From positions 4,898,001 to 4,962,000 of the forward strand of contig JAUCEF010000005.1 of the NCBI GenBank assembly GCA_033558025.1: a stretch of 64,000 nt of DNA. The letters are read 5' to 3'. Every line of letters starts with the position of its first letter. Position 1 is the first letter of the stretch. Source of the stretch: Phytophthora sp. 'mugwort'. Taxonomy: Eukaryota > Oomycota > Peronosporomycetes > Peronosporales > Peronosporaceae. Positions 1-13,031 of the stretch are shown piece after piece. Position numbers and translations under genes: made by a program. The notes beneath the pieces are model-generated. The model was not told the DNA's origin and did not search any database. It worked only from the letters and a program-made list of their open reading frames with translations.

Positions 1-74
1 ACGGAGCTACTCGACCGGATAAAGAAAGGAAAACGAACGTTCTTCTTCGCCTCCTCTAAATCGCTGTCTCTTGT

Positions 75-3000
75 CTAGTATCGTAGACTGCAGAAGCACG
101 CTACTCCTGCCTTAATCCAGTATTCTTGGTCGGCGAAGAGCACTTGTGCATTAGTCTCCGACACGAGCGAGTTGCGGAAAATGTTTGGCTTGTTGGCCGG
201 GATCTCGAGCCACATGACGAAGTTGGTGGAGTGGCCTGTAGTAGACAGCGTACCTGTCCGTGTAAGGATCTTGTAGACCGGACAACGGTAGATGCCTCTC
301 TGAGGCGCTTCGCGATTTCGTTGTGGGAGCAGATGAATGACAGGCATCTTGGCGAACAATTCGCGTGGCAACGGATCGTCCAGCGCTTTGACCTCGGGAT
401 TCCAGCGAGCTCCCTCCAAGAACAACCCGTAAGTGTAACAGCCATCCACTGGTCGCGTCGTGAGCTGCTCGACAGTCTCGGGCAGCATGAGAAACTGGAA
501 CGACAACGAGTCAATGGGCAGTTTGTACCGTCGTGCATGGTTCTGGATCGTGCCCGTCATGAAACCTTGCGGGAAGAAGAAACCCGATATCCAAAACACG
601 GCAGGGATACCGTGTGCAATCCAGTTCGAGATGAACGTCAAACGCTCCAGGAGGTCCTTGACCCAGGCGCCCAGTGGTTTAAGTGACGGATAAGCTTTCG
701 CTTCCCAGACGGCAGGGACCTTTTGGTCGTAAAGGGATGCCCCCATTGCTTCAAGCTCAGCGGACATGACTACAAGACCTTTCAGACCTTGTTGTACGAG
801 GTGCAGCGTGCTCGTCATAACAGCCAGCAACTTGTTGAAGCGCTCTACCTCTTGAGCTAGTACAGTATTCATGGACTCATCGTAGCAGACTGGGAATGTC
901 GCCTGAACATGTTCGAGATCGTATTGGGACGGCAGTTGCGAGGCAATCGCCTGTGCAGCGTCGGCGATAATCTCTTCCCGACTTTTACCACCGCCAGAAC
1001 TGACTCGTGGTTGTAACGAGAGCAACAAGTCGAACGCCTCGTACGTCTCTGCTTGAGCACTTGTAATGTTGGCATTTTCATGCATACCAAAGACTTCAGG
1101 CTCTGGATTGATAGGCAGCGAGTTGATATAGTCCACATAGCTCTCGTACGCATTCCGCGGGTCACATTCAATGGAGTAGTAAAGGCCGCTTCGTGAGAAC
1201 TTATAGTCCTTCTGTAAGGTGGCCGCTTTGAAGAACGTCATGAGAATGACATCCGATGTCCGCATATCCTTGTCGTCGGTAATTCGTCCACCGTAATTGA
1301 TGGAGGACGTCATCACTTGCAGCACGTCGAAGGGCACGTGATCGTACGTGTCTAAGAACATTTCGAGCTGCGCCACACTAATGTCCAAGTCCGTCTCGTT
1401 AAACTGGTACGGGATATTCCATCCAAGCGCGCCAAAGCGTTTGCGTTCACACACAATGGCGTGGTAAAAGCACAATCCGAAGAGCAGTTTGCGGAAAACT
1501 TCAGGTTTACGAGTCGCGTTAAGCCGCGTCTCATCGAGTTTGTAGTATGTGTTTTTGAGATTCGCACGCAAGCCCTTGGGCGCCTCTTTCGTCATCTTGA
1601 CACCATCCTGCAGCACGGACGCAGGGAACGCTGATGTCGGCATACTCGTGAGCCAGAGCCGGAAATTGTCGTGAAGTTTGGTCGGATCCAGCTCTTCACA
1701 AATGCGTTCAAGTTCGGGCATCCAACTCAGTGCCAAATGGCAGTTCTGGAGCAAGACCCACTCACCTCTTGTCGTGGCTCCTTCAATCAGTCGCGCGGCT
1801 AAAGTCCCTTGACCTTGACCCAGTGCAATCGACTTGAGTTTAGTTTCCATGCCCGTACTTACTGCAAACCCGTGCAGGTCCTTGGCCGGATCGGAGCCTT
1901 GAGACAGCACAAAAATCAGTGGCGTGGTCGGATTGGCATCTTGAAATGTGTTGGCGAGGTCAAATGGCGGCGGCTCGATGAATTCCTTGCCCAATTTGGC
2001 GGACACTAAGTGTTGAATACCCGGCATCATCTTGTCTGGCCGTAAGACACGAAGGATACACAGTTTCTGGAAGTCATCGAGTTTCGAGAGCACGTCACCA
2101 GGCATAGGCTGGTTCTCCGGTTCGGTTGAGTCAAAGATGGCGCGGAACGCCTCCACATGGTCGACAAACGCAGTCTCGAGGCCTTGAAAAGCAGGAAAAC
2201 TCGCAAGAGCGCAGACTTGTTGCCATGCGTACGCTTCCAGCCATCGAGTTGCAGGGTTCTCGGCCTTAACAGGTGGATTCGTGCCAATACCTGAGAGCAA
2301 AAAGCGCCACTCGCCAGCATCCAGTTGGTTGTTGCCCTGCATGATCTTGATCATCAACAAGAAGGAGAAAAGCAGTTTGTGCTTCTCAAAGAGAGAACGG
2401 CACACATTCTTGTACACGGAGTACGTGAAGTAATCGTTGAGATTGCTGAGTCGAGTCTCCAGTTGATCAGAGGATGTCGCTGCTTGAATCCCACGAATGA
2501 ACAATCCCGTAAACCATGTGAGTGAATATTGATACATGGGATCCACTAAAGCGAGATCGGCGATACAGAAGAAGAGCAACGCTGCTCGGAACGCCACGGG
2601 GCGATAGCCGTCACTGCGCGCGTCAATCTCACGCTCAGTTTCTTCAGCTTCACGCATTTTTGCCATCACGACAGCAGACGTTTCTTTCGCTGACGCTAAA
2701 GTTTCAATGAGATTGGTATCATCCAAAATATTCCCCTCCGAGTGCGACAAGAGGTACAGGATTTGATTCTCAATCTCGTAGAGCTGTCGTTTGCCTTCAG
2801 CATTCGACAGCACGAGTTCGTTCTTTTTAGCCGCCAGTTCGGGCAGCTCCTTGAGCACCACGACACCTAAAAGCTGCTCCTCCAGACCTTTCATGGTGAT
2901 CGTAAAGTTGAGCAGACTGACTTTCACGCACACCTCAGGAGCATAATGTGGGTTCGCCAGCTTTGTTGTGAGGAAGAAGCGGAAGCTGTCGTTGTACGGG

Positions 3001-6000
3001 ATCACGTTCTCGCCCAGGCGGATCATGTCTTGGCCTCCTTGTTTGAATTTTTGCTGCAATAGCACCGGTTCCAAGGCGGCATCAAGTTCTTCGCCGACAT
3101 TCTCGAGCAGCACCCATTTCCCGAAGCGTAGACCGTTCTCCAAGGCACGAAGGAAGCCTCGATCCGATTGTTTAACCACATCCATCCCATTCTCACTCAG
3201 TTTCTTGTCCCGCCCAAGATTTTTGACAAAGCGATTCGCCTGGCCCTGTGGGTCGATCATCAATGGCCATCGTCGAGCACGTCCCATGATGATCCCGTTC
3301 TGTGTCGACACTGTGTCCGTCGGTAGTCCCGCGATCTGCCAGGCCCGCAGTTTGACGGGATCTTGCAACGTTCGGATCAAATCGCAGCCTGGAGAATGCG
3401 GCACGTGGTGCTTTACTAGAGCGTCATGCCATGAAGCCACGAGTTGTTCCCGGAATTCCGCTGTAAACGCGCCCAAGTAACTAATTGTACCAGCAGATAC
3501 CAGTACATCTCCAGTGAGATTCGAGTAGTCGAGTGTGAGTTGCGCTACCGTCTCTTTCCACCGGGTTTCCTCACCACCTAGTCCACCGATGAGCCGTTCA
3601 GCATTCTGAAGCTGAACTTGGCACTGCACCACTTTTCGTCTCAGCTCTTCTTTCTTGGCCACAGCGCCATTGTATGACTGCTCAAGCTCGGCTAGACGAT
3701 CACTTACCTGTTGCAAATTTGCTTGTGCACTTGCCAAGACTGCTAGCGTCTCGTCGAGTTCTTTCTGTGCCTGAGCAAGCGCTTGTTTCTTTGGTTCGAC
3801 GGCTTTTGCCACGAAATGATACGTGTACATGGCTCGCGCCCACATACAAATTGCTGTGCAAGCTTTTGAGGATTTTTCAATCGCTTCGGGTGTAAAGTTT
3901 GGGTCTTCCATGCTTGGTGTGACCTTGGTAATAATGGCATCTGGGATATTGTCCTTGTCGAATCCTAACAGGTTCTCTAAGAATTTATTCGCATTCGAGA
4001 GCACCACTTTCTGTGCGACTTCCCAATAGTCATTGATCTTCTTGCCCGGACGGTCCGGGTCGGGCTTAGCCACAGGCTTCTGTCCAAAGAGAATACACAC
4101 AACTTCCATCGTTAACTTGACGCCGGCGGGTGGTGTTTTCAGTGCTTTTACTTCATCGATATCGGCTTTTTTCAACCGATTCAAACATTCCAACGCCGAC
4201 TCGAGCGCAGGAAGTGCCGCGTCAAGGTCCCGTTGGGCCGAGTCTGCTATCTCTTTGGTCGCGCTGGCTTTGACACTGGCCGCGGCTTCTTCCTTCTCGA
4301 CGGTGGCCTTTGTCACATCCGCTTCTGCGCTGTCTTTCGCGATCTGAACCATCATTTGCTCGACCTCTAACTGTGTCGCTGCCAAAACAGGTTGGAGCTC
4401 CACCAGCTCCGCCTGCATCGTGGCGACCAATGCCTTGGTTTCGGAGAGCTTGTCCACTCCATTCTGCAAGCGACTACGCATCGTATTAACCTCTTCACGC
4501 TTCGCGACAAGAATGGACTTGAAAGCGGACAATAATTCCAAGTAACTTGTTGGAGTCACGTAAAAGTACCGTCGTAAAGTATTGTAAAACTGCTTCGAGG
4601 CTTCTTCCACACTTTGATGCACAATCTTGAACGCTTCTACGAGTGCAGGGAGCTTGTCGCCAAGCGCTAAGTTGCCATCACTTAAAATTGCTGAGGCCAC
4701 TGAGTTTAGAGCCTCTGCAGGCCACTCGCTAAACCAGTCGATCGTTGAACAATTCACAAGCGACGGGAACATACGCAATCGATCACGAAATAATCCACCG
4801 AGCGGGCTCATACAGATGACCAAGTGAATGTTGCGCCGTACTCGGTTAATATACTGCTGGAAAATGTTGGTCTTTGTAGGCGGGAGCTGCCGCTTTTGAC
4901 AGTCGACGCGACACGCCGTGACAATCTGGTCGAGATCTTCAGGTCCGTACAGATTCGGCACATTGCCCGCGTTCAAAACCCCATTGAGATCTTCCAGCAT
5001 CGTCTCGTTCACGACTTGTACGTCTGAAAAGAGGAACACTACTGGCGTATCCTTGACACCAGCAAGTAGTAAACACTTCTTGACATCCTCTCGCCATTCA
5101 ATTAGACCGTATCCCTTGACAATTTCCACTTGGAAACACTTGTATCCTGCCATAAAGGTAGCTAGCTTTGTAAGACTCTGACGGCCACTTCCGCCAACCC
5201 CGAGAAGCAGCGCGTTGCCCATAGGTTGTCGAATAATACGCGAGATCCGGGAGACATGCTCCACGGCATCCATAAAGAGGACGAGAGACATGGGGGACTT
5301 GCTCTCGGCATTGTAGTCGAGCAGATATTCGTCCATAATGTTCAACACCTTGTCCACATCCACGACTTCTTCATAGATCTTGGGATCCGCCCCCGGGACT
5401 AAGTAATCGCCATAGATCAGATGCTCTTTTGTCACAACCTGATCGTATTCACGTTGGAAAAACTCTTGAATCGAGGAGCGCAGGAGCTCGCGGAACCAGT
5501 CGTGGTCCTGTATGGACACCATTCGGTCTTCGTACACGCGCTTACACTCGTGCACCCACAAGCGAATGAGTGCGTCCGTCTCCGTGACACGACGACTGTC
5601 CCCCATGAGAACACCCTGGAAAACCTTTGCCAGATCTCGCAGATTGAACGTATAATGTGACTTTGCCGGCGTGGGGAGCAATTCTCGGCAAATAATATTG
5701 TACACATTCAAGGAAGCACGTACGACATTGTCCATTAGCCGCGCCACTTCAGCTTGGAACCCCGAAGCCAGAAAATTGCCCAGAATGGTACTGAAAATGA
5801 GCGTCTTGCTGTCGTCACCGAGTTCTGCATACCCCACGACGTTAAAATGACGTACAAGACGAGGTGTGATGGGGTTGCGTCCACCTCCAGGAGGACCCAT
5901 GGATGCTACAAACAAAATGTCGATAATACTGCGAAAGACGAGTAGTTTGCGGTCGTACCAACCTCCTTGATCAAACCATTGACGCATTAATTCTAACGGA

Positions 6001-9000
6001 GGTTGAGCAAAGTATTTTTCACGCTTGGGCATATTCAGATCGTCCACGTAGATAATATACTTCTTGCTTGCTGGAGGTCCATACACACCTTTGCGTCGCT
6101 TTTCCATCTTGGTATCCAGCATATCCTGCGTCTGGTTGGCTGATGTCTGTGCTGAGAAAGAGATTGGGATAGGGATGTACACATCGGCCGGTAATGACTG
6201 CAGATAGCGCGTGACATTCACTGTCTTGCCTGTTCCAGTGCCGCCAACCATGAGCACGTGTTTGCCTGCACTCATTAGCTCTTCAAGCAGGTAATTGTTG
6301 CGTACGGAATCAGCCGTGGGCACAACAATCTCGGCGAAAGAGGAATTCATAGGAACTTTGTAGGAACTCACAGTATTCATCCAAGGAACCCATTTGTGAC
6401 TCGAAAGCTGGTAGCAATAGTCATAGACCAATCCCGTGGGAGGTAACGGTGGTTTGCAGTTGTTCGCGAGTAATTCACTGCGTAGGAAACTGTCGAATCG
6501 AACGCGTCCAGCATCATTTGTCGATGCACCCACAGACCAGATCAAGGCAAAGACGAACAATGGCTCAAGATCATCTTTAAGCTGAGCGTTGGGGGTCTTT
6601 GATGCTGGTTGGGGTTCTCCTGTACCATCAGCAGGTTTTTCACGGAATGGATCCAGCGTACAATCTAGAATATTCATCAAGCTTTGCGCTAGATTGTTAT
6701 CCATTGTCGGCACGAGTTCAGCTAGAAAAGAGCGAAGAAATATGACTGAAGAGTACAAGTAGACATCAAAAAGCCGCATCAAGATGTGTCCGAGTGGCGC
6801 GACAGCATTTGGCAGACGGTCAAGCCACGAGTCCACGAGAGGCGCGAGTCCAAGGGTGCTGGGCTCCATGTAAACCATACCCGTTCGACTCACGGTCGCT
6901 GGAGAAGCCACGGAAAGATCCTCGACTTCAAACATCATGGTCATTTGCTTGGACATCTGCAGCATTTCCCCACTATTAAGACACAGTTTCTTGTTGTCAT
7001 CCAGCACGGTATTCATATTCTCAATCCAGATCGCATCCACAGGTCCGTCAAAGATGACCCACTTGCGGTCTGGCTTGGTATCACTCGCAGCAGCGCGGTA
7101 CAAGGTCGACAAGATCCCATCCTGCCACTCGTGTGTGTTGGGATCAAATTCCCCATAAAGCTGACCCATCGTGATAGACTTCGGGTTGAGCTGGTACTTG
7201 ATGACCTTCTCAAACGCAAATCCGGACTCGCCTCTTCGCTTGAGCTCCGTGAGCGCGTCAGCCAGCACGGCAATGTTGCACGATTTGCCGCCCCCAGTAG
7301 CACCGACAACCATCAGTCCGTGTCGAACAACAATCGTCTCGTATAGTTGAATACATTTTGTGAGGAAATACGGCACAGGCTGTAAATTCCAGTGCTGGGT
7401 CTGCAGTTTAATGACACTAATGAGTGCCCCGAGGTCCAAGTTCGGGCGGCATTTCCCAGGGAACAAATCGCTAATGATCCCGTTAAACAACGGGATATCG
7501 TGGGCCAGGAACTTAGGTAAATTAACGTCTTGCAACGCCCTCAGCAGTAAAACGTCCTCATCCATGTCGGGATCATCACGTTTGAGGTTCCCTGCTGCTG
7601 TAATGACCGTCTTAACAGCACGCATGCCATAATCGTAGTGGAACTGCGACGAAAGCTGCTCCGAACAGAGTTTAAACGTCGTCACCATCTTGGCACCAAG
7701 CGCTCTCGCGTCTGAGAATCCATAGGCGAAGAACATAATTTCACCAATCAGTGCGTAATCGGGCACCATCATGGCAACAGGTCGGAAAAGGGCAGCAAGA
7801 GAGTCGGGAAGCTCGCTACGTCCGGCGTAACCCGGGTTCATGGTAATAAAGACGCCGAATTGATCGCTCAGTTTGATGTCGGAGCCCTCGAAGACGATTC
7901 GTGTGTCACCGCGACGAATACCGAGCTGTAACGTGACTACTTGCTGCCCTACGACCGACAAAACCTCGATATCAATCCGGTTAAACTCATCGAAACAAGC
8001 CCAGGCGCCACACGATGCTAATCCTTTAAAAAACTTGCCCATAGCGATATAATCCAGACCATCCGAGCAGTTGAATACAACACACTGTTTCGCCAGAGCT
8101 TTAGCTAAATCTTTCGTCGTTTCGGTCTTTCCTGTTCCAGCAGGTCCCGCTGGAGCGCCACCGAGGATCATTTGAAGCGCACCCATTAGCGTGAGATAGC
8201 ATTTATCCGTCAGTGGTGTGATGACGAGTCGAAACGAGTTGCCCAAATACTCGTAGCCGTATGGACGTCGTGAAGTCACAGCCTGTACCCAGAGATTCCT
8301 GTCTGCCCAGTAGTATTTCAGCTGCGAACTCCACAGGAAATCTCCTTTGGACTCTACATTTTGCGCTACCAGTTTGCGTGTCACGTCGCGAGCGTGGACA
8401 TCAATCACTGTGAGTGCGCCACAGGTGATTCGAGCCATATTGTCGAGATTACCACGCACAAGAGTGACCATATCTGCTAGTTGACCGAGCTGGCGAGTCA
8501 TCATTTGCTGCACACCTTGGCGTCCGTCAGCATCCATCGCGTCCTCCATCTCCCGTGTCCAGTGCATCTGGCTACCATTGAGTACGCACATTCCTGGCCA
8601 CTTTTGAATCCATAGAGACCGATCAATTTGTGTATAGTCTGCGATCGCCCGCTCCATAATGTCACGAATCGAGAGCTTCATCATGTCTTCCACCTCCATC
8701 ATCCAGTGCTCGACGTTCTTACCCTTGGGGTCTACCATGCTCGAGAACGGCACTTTTTCACCTTCTGCTGATATCATGGCACTGATATTCAAGTCCTCTT
8801 CAAATATGACTTGAACGATTCCTTCGAAGCATTTCTTCAAGTGTGGCTGTACGAGTTTCACGTCTTTAGATTCGGACAAAATGGACAGCAACTCATCGTT
8901 GGATAGGAAGTAAAAGCGTGCGAATGCCGACCGCTTGACTTCGAGATAGTCACTCAAACCTTTCTGCACTAGCTCGAGGAAATGGTTCGACTCGCGGAAC

Positions 9001-12000
9001 CTTTCCAACAACTTTAAACTTCGACAAAACTCGACACATTTTGGCTTGGCCTTGGCAGAAGCTAACGTTTGACGCCAGTTTTTATCCACAGAAGCAAAGC
9101 GTTTGCCTTCAGCAGGAAGTTGTTTGTTAATGTCTGGAGACTCGAAAATCGGCTGCAGGTACAGCCAATTGCGCTGTACTGCCAGCCATTCTTCCAACAC
9201 GTCCGAAATGAGCTCAAGTGTAGCGTTCCACTCGATAATTTCTTCCTCAAATGGTCCTTTAAACGAGGAAAACATCATGGCTTGAGTCATCGTGACATGC
9301 TCATCCAAAATCGCCTGGATCTCGTCCACACCCTTGATCACATACGTGCCAGTCTCGCGGTAAGCCATAATGTGCAGCTCGACGCCTTCCCACGCACCTT
9401 TCATCGTCCGTAACGCTTGCTCCACCTGGTATTCCTTCCCTGCAGCCTCTGCAACCTTGACGATCTCATCGATACGATCCAATAAATTGAGCTGGAAAAC
9501 ATTGGTTAGTGTGAAACTCTCGTCGATCTCCAGAGCAAAGCCCAAGCTTTTACTAAGCTCTTCCCAGTGTCGCAGTCGCATGCCAGGGTTCCGTAGAGCC
9601 ACGATCAACGGCACGTACGGCTTGAAAACCGACATTTGCTCCTTCACCGTCTCTGCAATCTTCGAACACGCCTCGTTGCCAGTGGTGCTAAAGAACTTGT
9701 AAGCCTTTTGTATCGCCGTGCTGTACGTGTCCACCAGCTTCTCGACTTGTTCCGCGTCAATATCAGTGAAGCTCCCTTGAATCCAAGCTTTCCGACTCTG
9801 GATCCAGTTGTAAGCTGTCGACCAGAGTTGGTAATACGGCTCGAACGTCTTCTTGGCGCTTGCCAGTGCGTCGTACGCCGTGACCTCGTGCCCAAATAGT
9901 GTCTCTCGACTGTTAAATAGCATCGCATCTTGTTGTGCTTGCTCGAGCTTCCGCTGAACGGACATGGCGTGGTGCGCCACATCCTCCACGAACGCTAGAT
10001 TGTCGTAGCGAGAGAAGGTTTCAATCTCATCTTGCAACGCTGCTAAAGTCTTCTCAAAACGTTCCTGTTCAGACTCCATCTGCTTGGCGAATTTGCCCTT
10101 GCGCTCCTCCAGCGCATACTTGAACCGTGTACTCTGCGCTAGTACCTTGGATGGCCACCCTTGTACTTGCCAGGTAAGACGCAGATGCTCATCACTCACG
10201 TAATGGCGGAATTCATCGATAAGCGTGTTATCACGCATCATTTGCGAGATCTCTTCCTGTAGTGGGGCCAGCAGAGCAGGTAGTCCAGTGATATATTCTT
10301 GAAGCGCCGTCAAGCTCTCAATGTCCTTTGGTGTTGACGACAAGTTCTGGTTAATCTCGTCGAACTTAGTCATGACACGCGTTGCTGCCTCAAAGCAGTA
10401 AGCCACTTGAGCTTCAAGCAGCCGCGTGAAACTATCGCGATGTTTCTTTGCTAACGTAAAGCGAATATTCGTCAAGTCCACTTGAAAAAGACCAAGATTT
10501 ACGGCTCGAGAGGGAATATTTTCCAAAAGTTTCTCTTCTTCGTCTCGATGATAGGTGAGCAGTCGACACAGTTCAGTTAACTCGACAGGAGGAAGACGAG
10601 GAGCTGGTTCACCGTCTTCTTCTTCAGCACCTTCAGGCTGAACACAAATAATCGTCATCAGATAAGCGTCGACATCCAGGTTGAGCAGAGGAATGTACTG
10701 GTCAAACTGACGAAGGTACTTGAGCAACGGCTGAGCAGCTTGTTCAACGATAATTCCCACGTGTTCTTTCAGTCCAACCACCGACTGGGCACAGCTTTGT
10801 AAGCATGCGATACTCTCTTGGTTGGGCCAAAAGATCCGATCCATGACAAGTCTTTCCACCAGCTCAAGGGACTTCAATCGTTCCAGAGCGACGTCAAACT
10901 GACTAGCAAGTGCACCCTTAAACTCCTCGGGGCTTGTGACGTACTCAAACCGGTATCCTTGTCGCGGCATTACAGGCTCCAGTGGACATTGCGCTGCTCG
11001 ATCCTGGACATTGGCAACAGACCATTCTCGAATCTCGGCAGCTCGCTTGTTCACTTCGTCTTGGTTCAAAATATGTTTCTCTGGTGAGATGACAAGCTCG
11101 ACACGGAAAAGCGGTTGGTGTGTTGATACAGAAGACTCTTGTGCCGCCTTGGAGTCTCCAGCCTGCTGCGTCGTTAACAAGCACTCGCGAATGTCGCTAG
11201 GACCTCGTATTTCCACGTTGTAACCAGCCATCTCGTCCACAAACTGTGCGTAGCCTTCAAAGTTTTGCTGGACAAGTACGCGAAGCGTGTCTTCCACCAT
11301 GTAGTTGACGCGCTGTAAGAAGCGACGTAGTGGTAGGTCCAGGTATTTCTGCCGGTTGGGCTCTGCTGGGTTGTACAGCGGATGCTGCGCCTGCGAGAAG
11401 TGCAGCTGGATGCGTTTGGCCGCCAGCCGTGTCCAGCAATCTCGCATAATCCGCAGCGTTGTATGGCTCATTTGCGCGTGCAAGGAATGGAACTCAGCGA
11501 GCGTGATGCTCTTGGGCTGTGGTCGAGCACTGCTTCCAAAGCTCATCTCTGTAGGCTGCTGTTCCAGCAAAAGCTTTTGCGTGCCTACGTCCACACAGCT
11601 TCGACGTACGTCCAGCAGCGCGTTCACTGCAAACGATAAATTCACAATTTTATCGGTCGCAATGTCCAAAAACCTACGATTGTAATCGTAGGCTGGAACA
11701 GAGATGACACCGCAGAGAGGTGGAGGTGGTCGGACAGGCTCATTGGGCAGCTTCAGGTTGGAGAACTCACTTCGCAGATCGTCCACATTCGTTTCGAAGA
11801 TGAGTTTGTTCATCGTGTACATGTAGTCGGCGTTCACTTCCTCCAGCAAAGCCGACGTGCCGATGTTTGTAGGCACAGACGACGACGATAGTGTAAATTG
11901 AAGTATGTTGCTGATGGTCTGCGAGTCCAATTGGGTCTCTGAGCTGATCGGCATACTCTCCACATACAATGCTTGCTGTAACGTTGCCTCTGCTTGTTCT

Positions 12001-12778
12001 CGACGCTGTACGGCACGTTGAATACGCTGCACGAACGCCTTACAGTCATCCGTCTCGAGACACAGAAGTCCACCGTGCATTACTGGCGAACCCACACGGT
12101 TTCCAGCCGACCATGACACAATGAAGCGACCCAACGAAACGTCAAACGCTGTCACCATGCAGCTGGACCAGCTTCCCGCGATTCCTGTGACGTCGTCCAG
12201 CGGTAGCCCCACTGCCTTCATGGGCAACTTCATTGTCAGCTCTGGACGCTGGTCAATCGTCCCGATGTCTTCTTCCACTTCTAAAAAGCACCACAGCGGT
12301 AGAAAAGCACCCGCAATGTCTGCGTTTGGATCGGCAGTCGACACTTCTGCATATGCGGACGCAATCGCTGGATGCCCAAGCCCGTCACGAGGGACCTGAG
12401 TTTCTAGCCATTCTGCTAATGCAGCTCCTCCCAAGGTGCCAGAGATTGTCTGCTTCGCTCGCGCAGTCAGTTTAGACGCTCGTTTGCTAGCTCTGGGCGG
12501 TTGCTTGCTGAACTTGGCATCATAGTTGAGCGGCTGGACTTGAGGCGACGGGTCTCTCGTGGACGGAGCTTTACCTACTGTTCCAAGTAGTGAGTCAAAT
12601 GCGGACTGCGTAGAAATCGTATCATCTTGATCGTACTTGTCCAGCGCTTTCAGTACCAAATTAAGAGACGCTGAATTTGCTGTCTGCGATCGAGAACAAA
12701 GTTAATCCCATACGCTACGCAACACCAAGTAGAATTGAAGTACTTCCTTACCTTCTTCTTTGCATTGCGTTTGCTCAT
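75..12778 (-). CDS. Axonemal inner-arm dynein heavy chain (DNAH1/3/7/12-like)
   Basis: ATP-driven microtubule motor of the flagellar axoneme, about 4,211 residues. The four P-loops of the AAA ring are visible: GPAGTGKT near residue 1520 (AAA1, followed by FDEFNRID), GATGGGKS near 1807, GGTGTGKT near 2158 and GVGGSGRQS near 2503. The stalk coiled coils and microtubule-binding tip lie around 2850-3300, and the C-terminal region ends in GTLSTTGHSTNF and CFCSLRY as in other axonemal chains. The long exon (75-12683) has no ATG near its 5' end. Upstream, ATG at 12778 opens a 9-codon exon (12752-12778, MSKRNAKKK), joined at phase 0 over a 68-base GT..AG intron (12684-12751). The start and intron are inferred from splice signals and frame. 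The full-length, single-headed type fits DNAH1/3/7/12 better than outer-arm chains; which one I cannot say. Its presence implies a flagellated life stage. Confidence 0.95.
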
Positions 12779-13031
12779 CGAGACGGACTCGTGGAATGCA
12801 CAGCAAACGTCGTATTGGAGCGTTAACGACAAGCAAATACCAGGTTTCAATCCCCCACTAATGGGTCCGTTTGTGTCTCTTCAAATCGCTGTCGTTTCGC
12901 GACTTTTCGTGGCAAACCTCGTAGAAATTATGGCCATCAACGATTCACATACATACATCACATTCGTACAGAACGAACCATTTTTTCGAGTTCAAATTTC
13001 GACGAGGAAATCATCCCCACCAAACGTTGAA

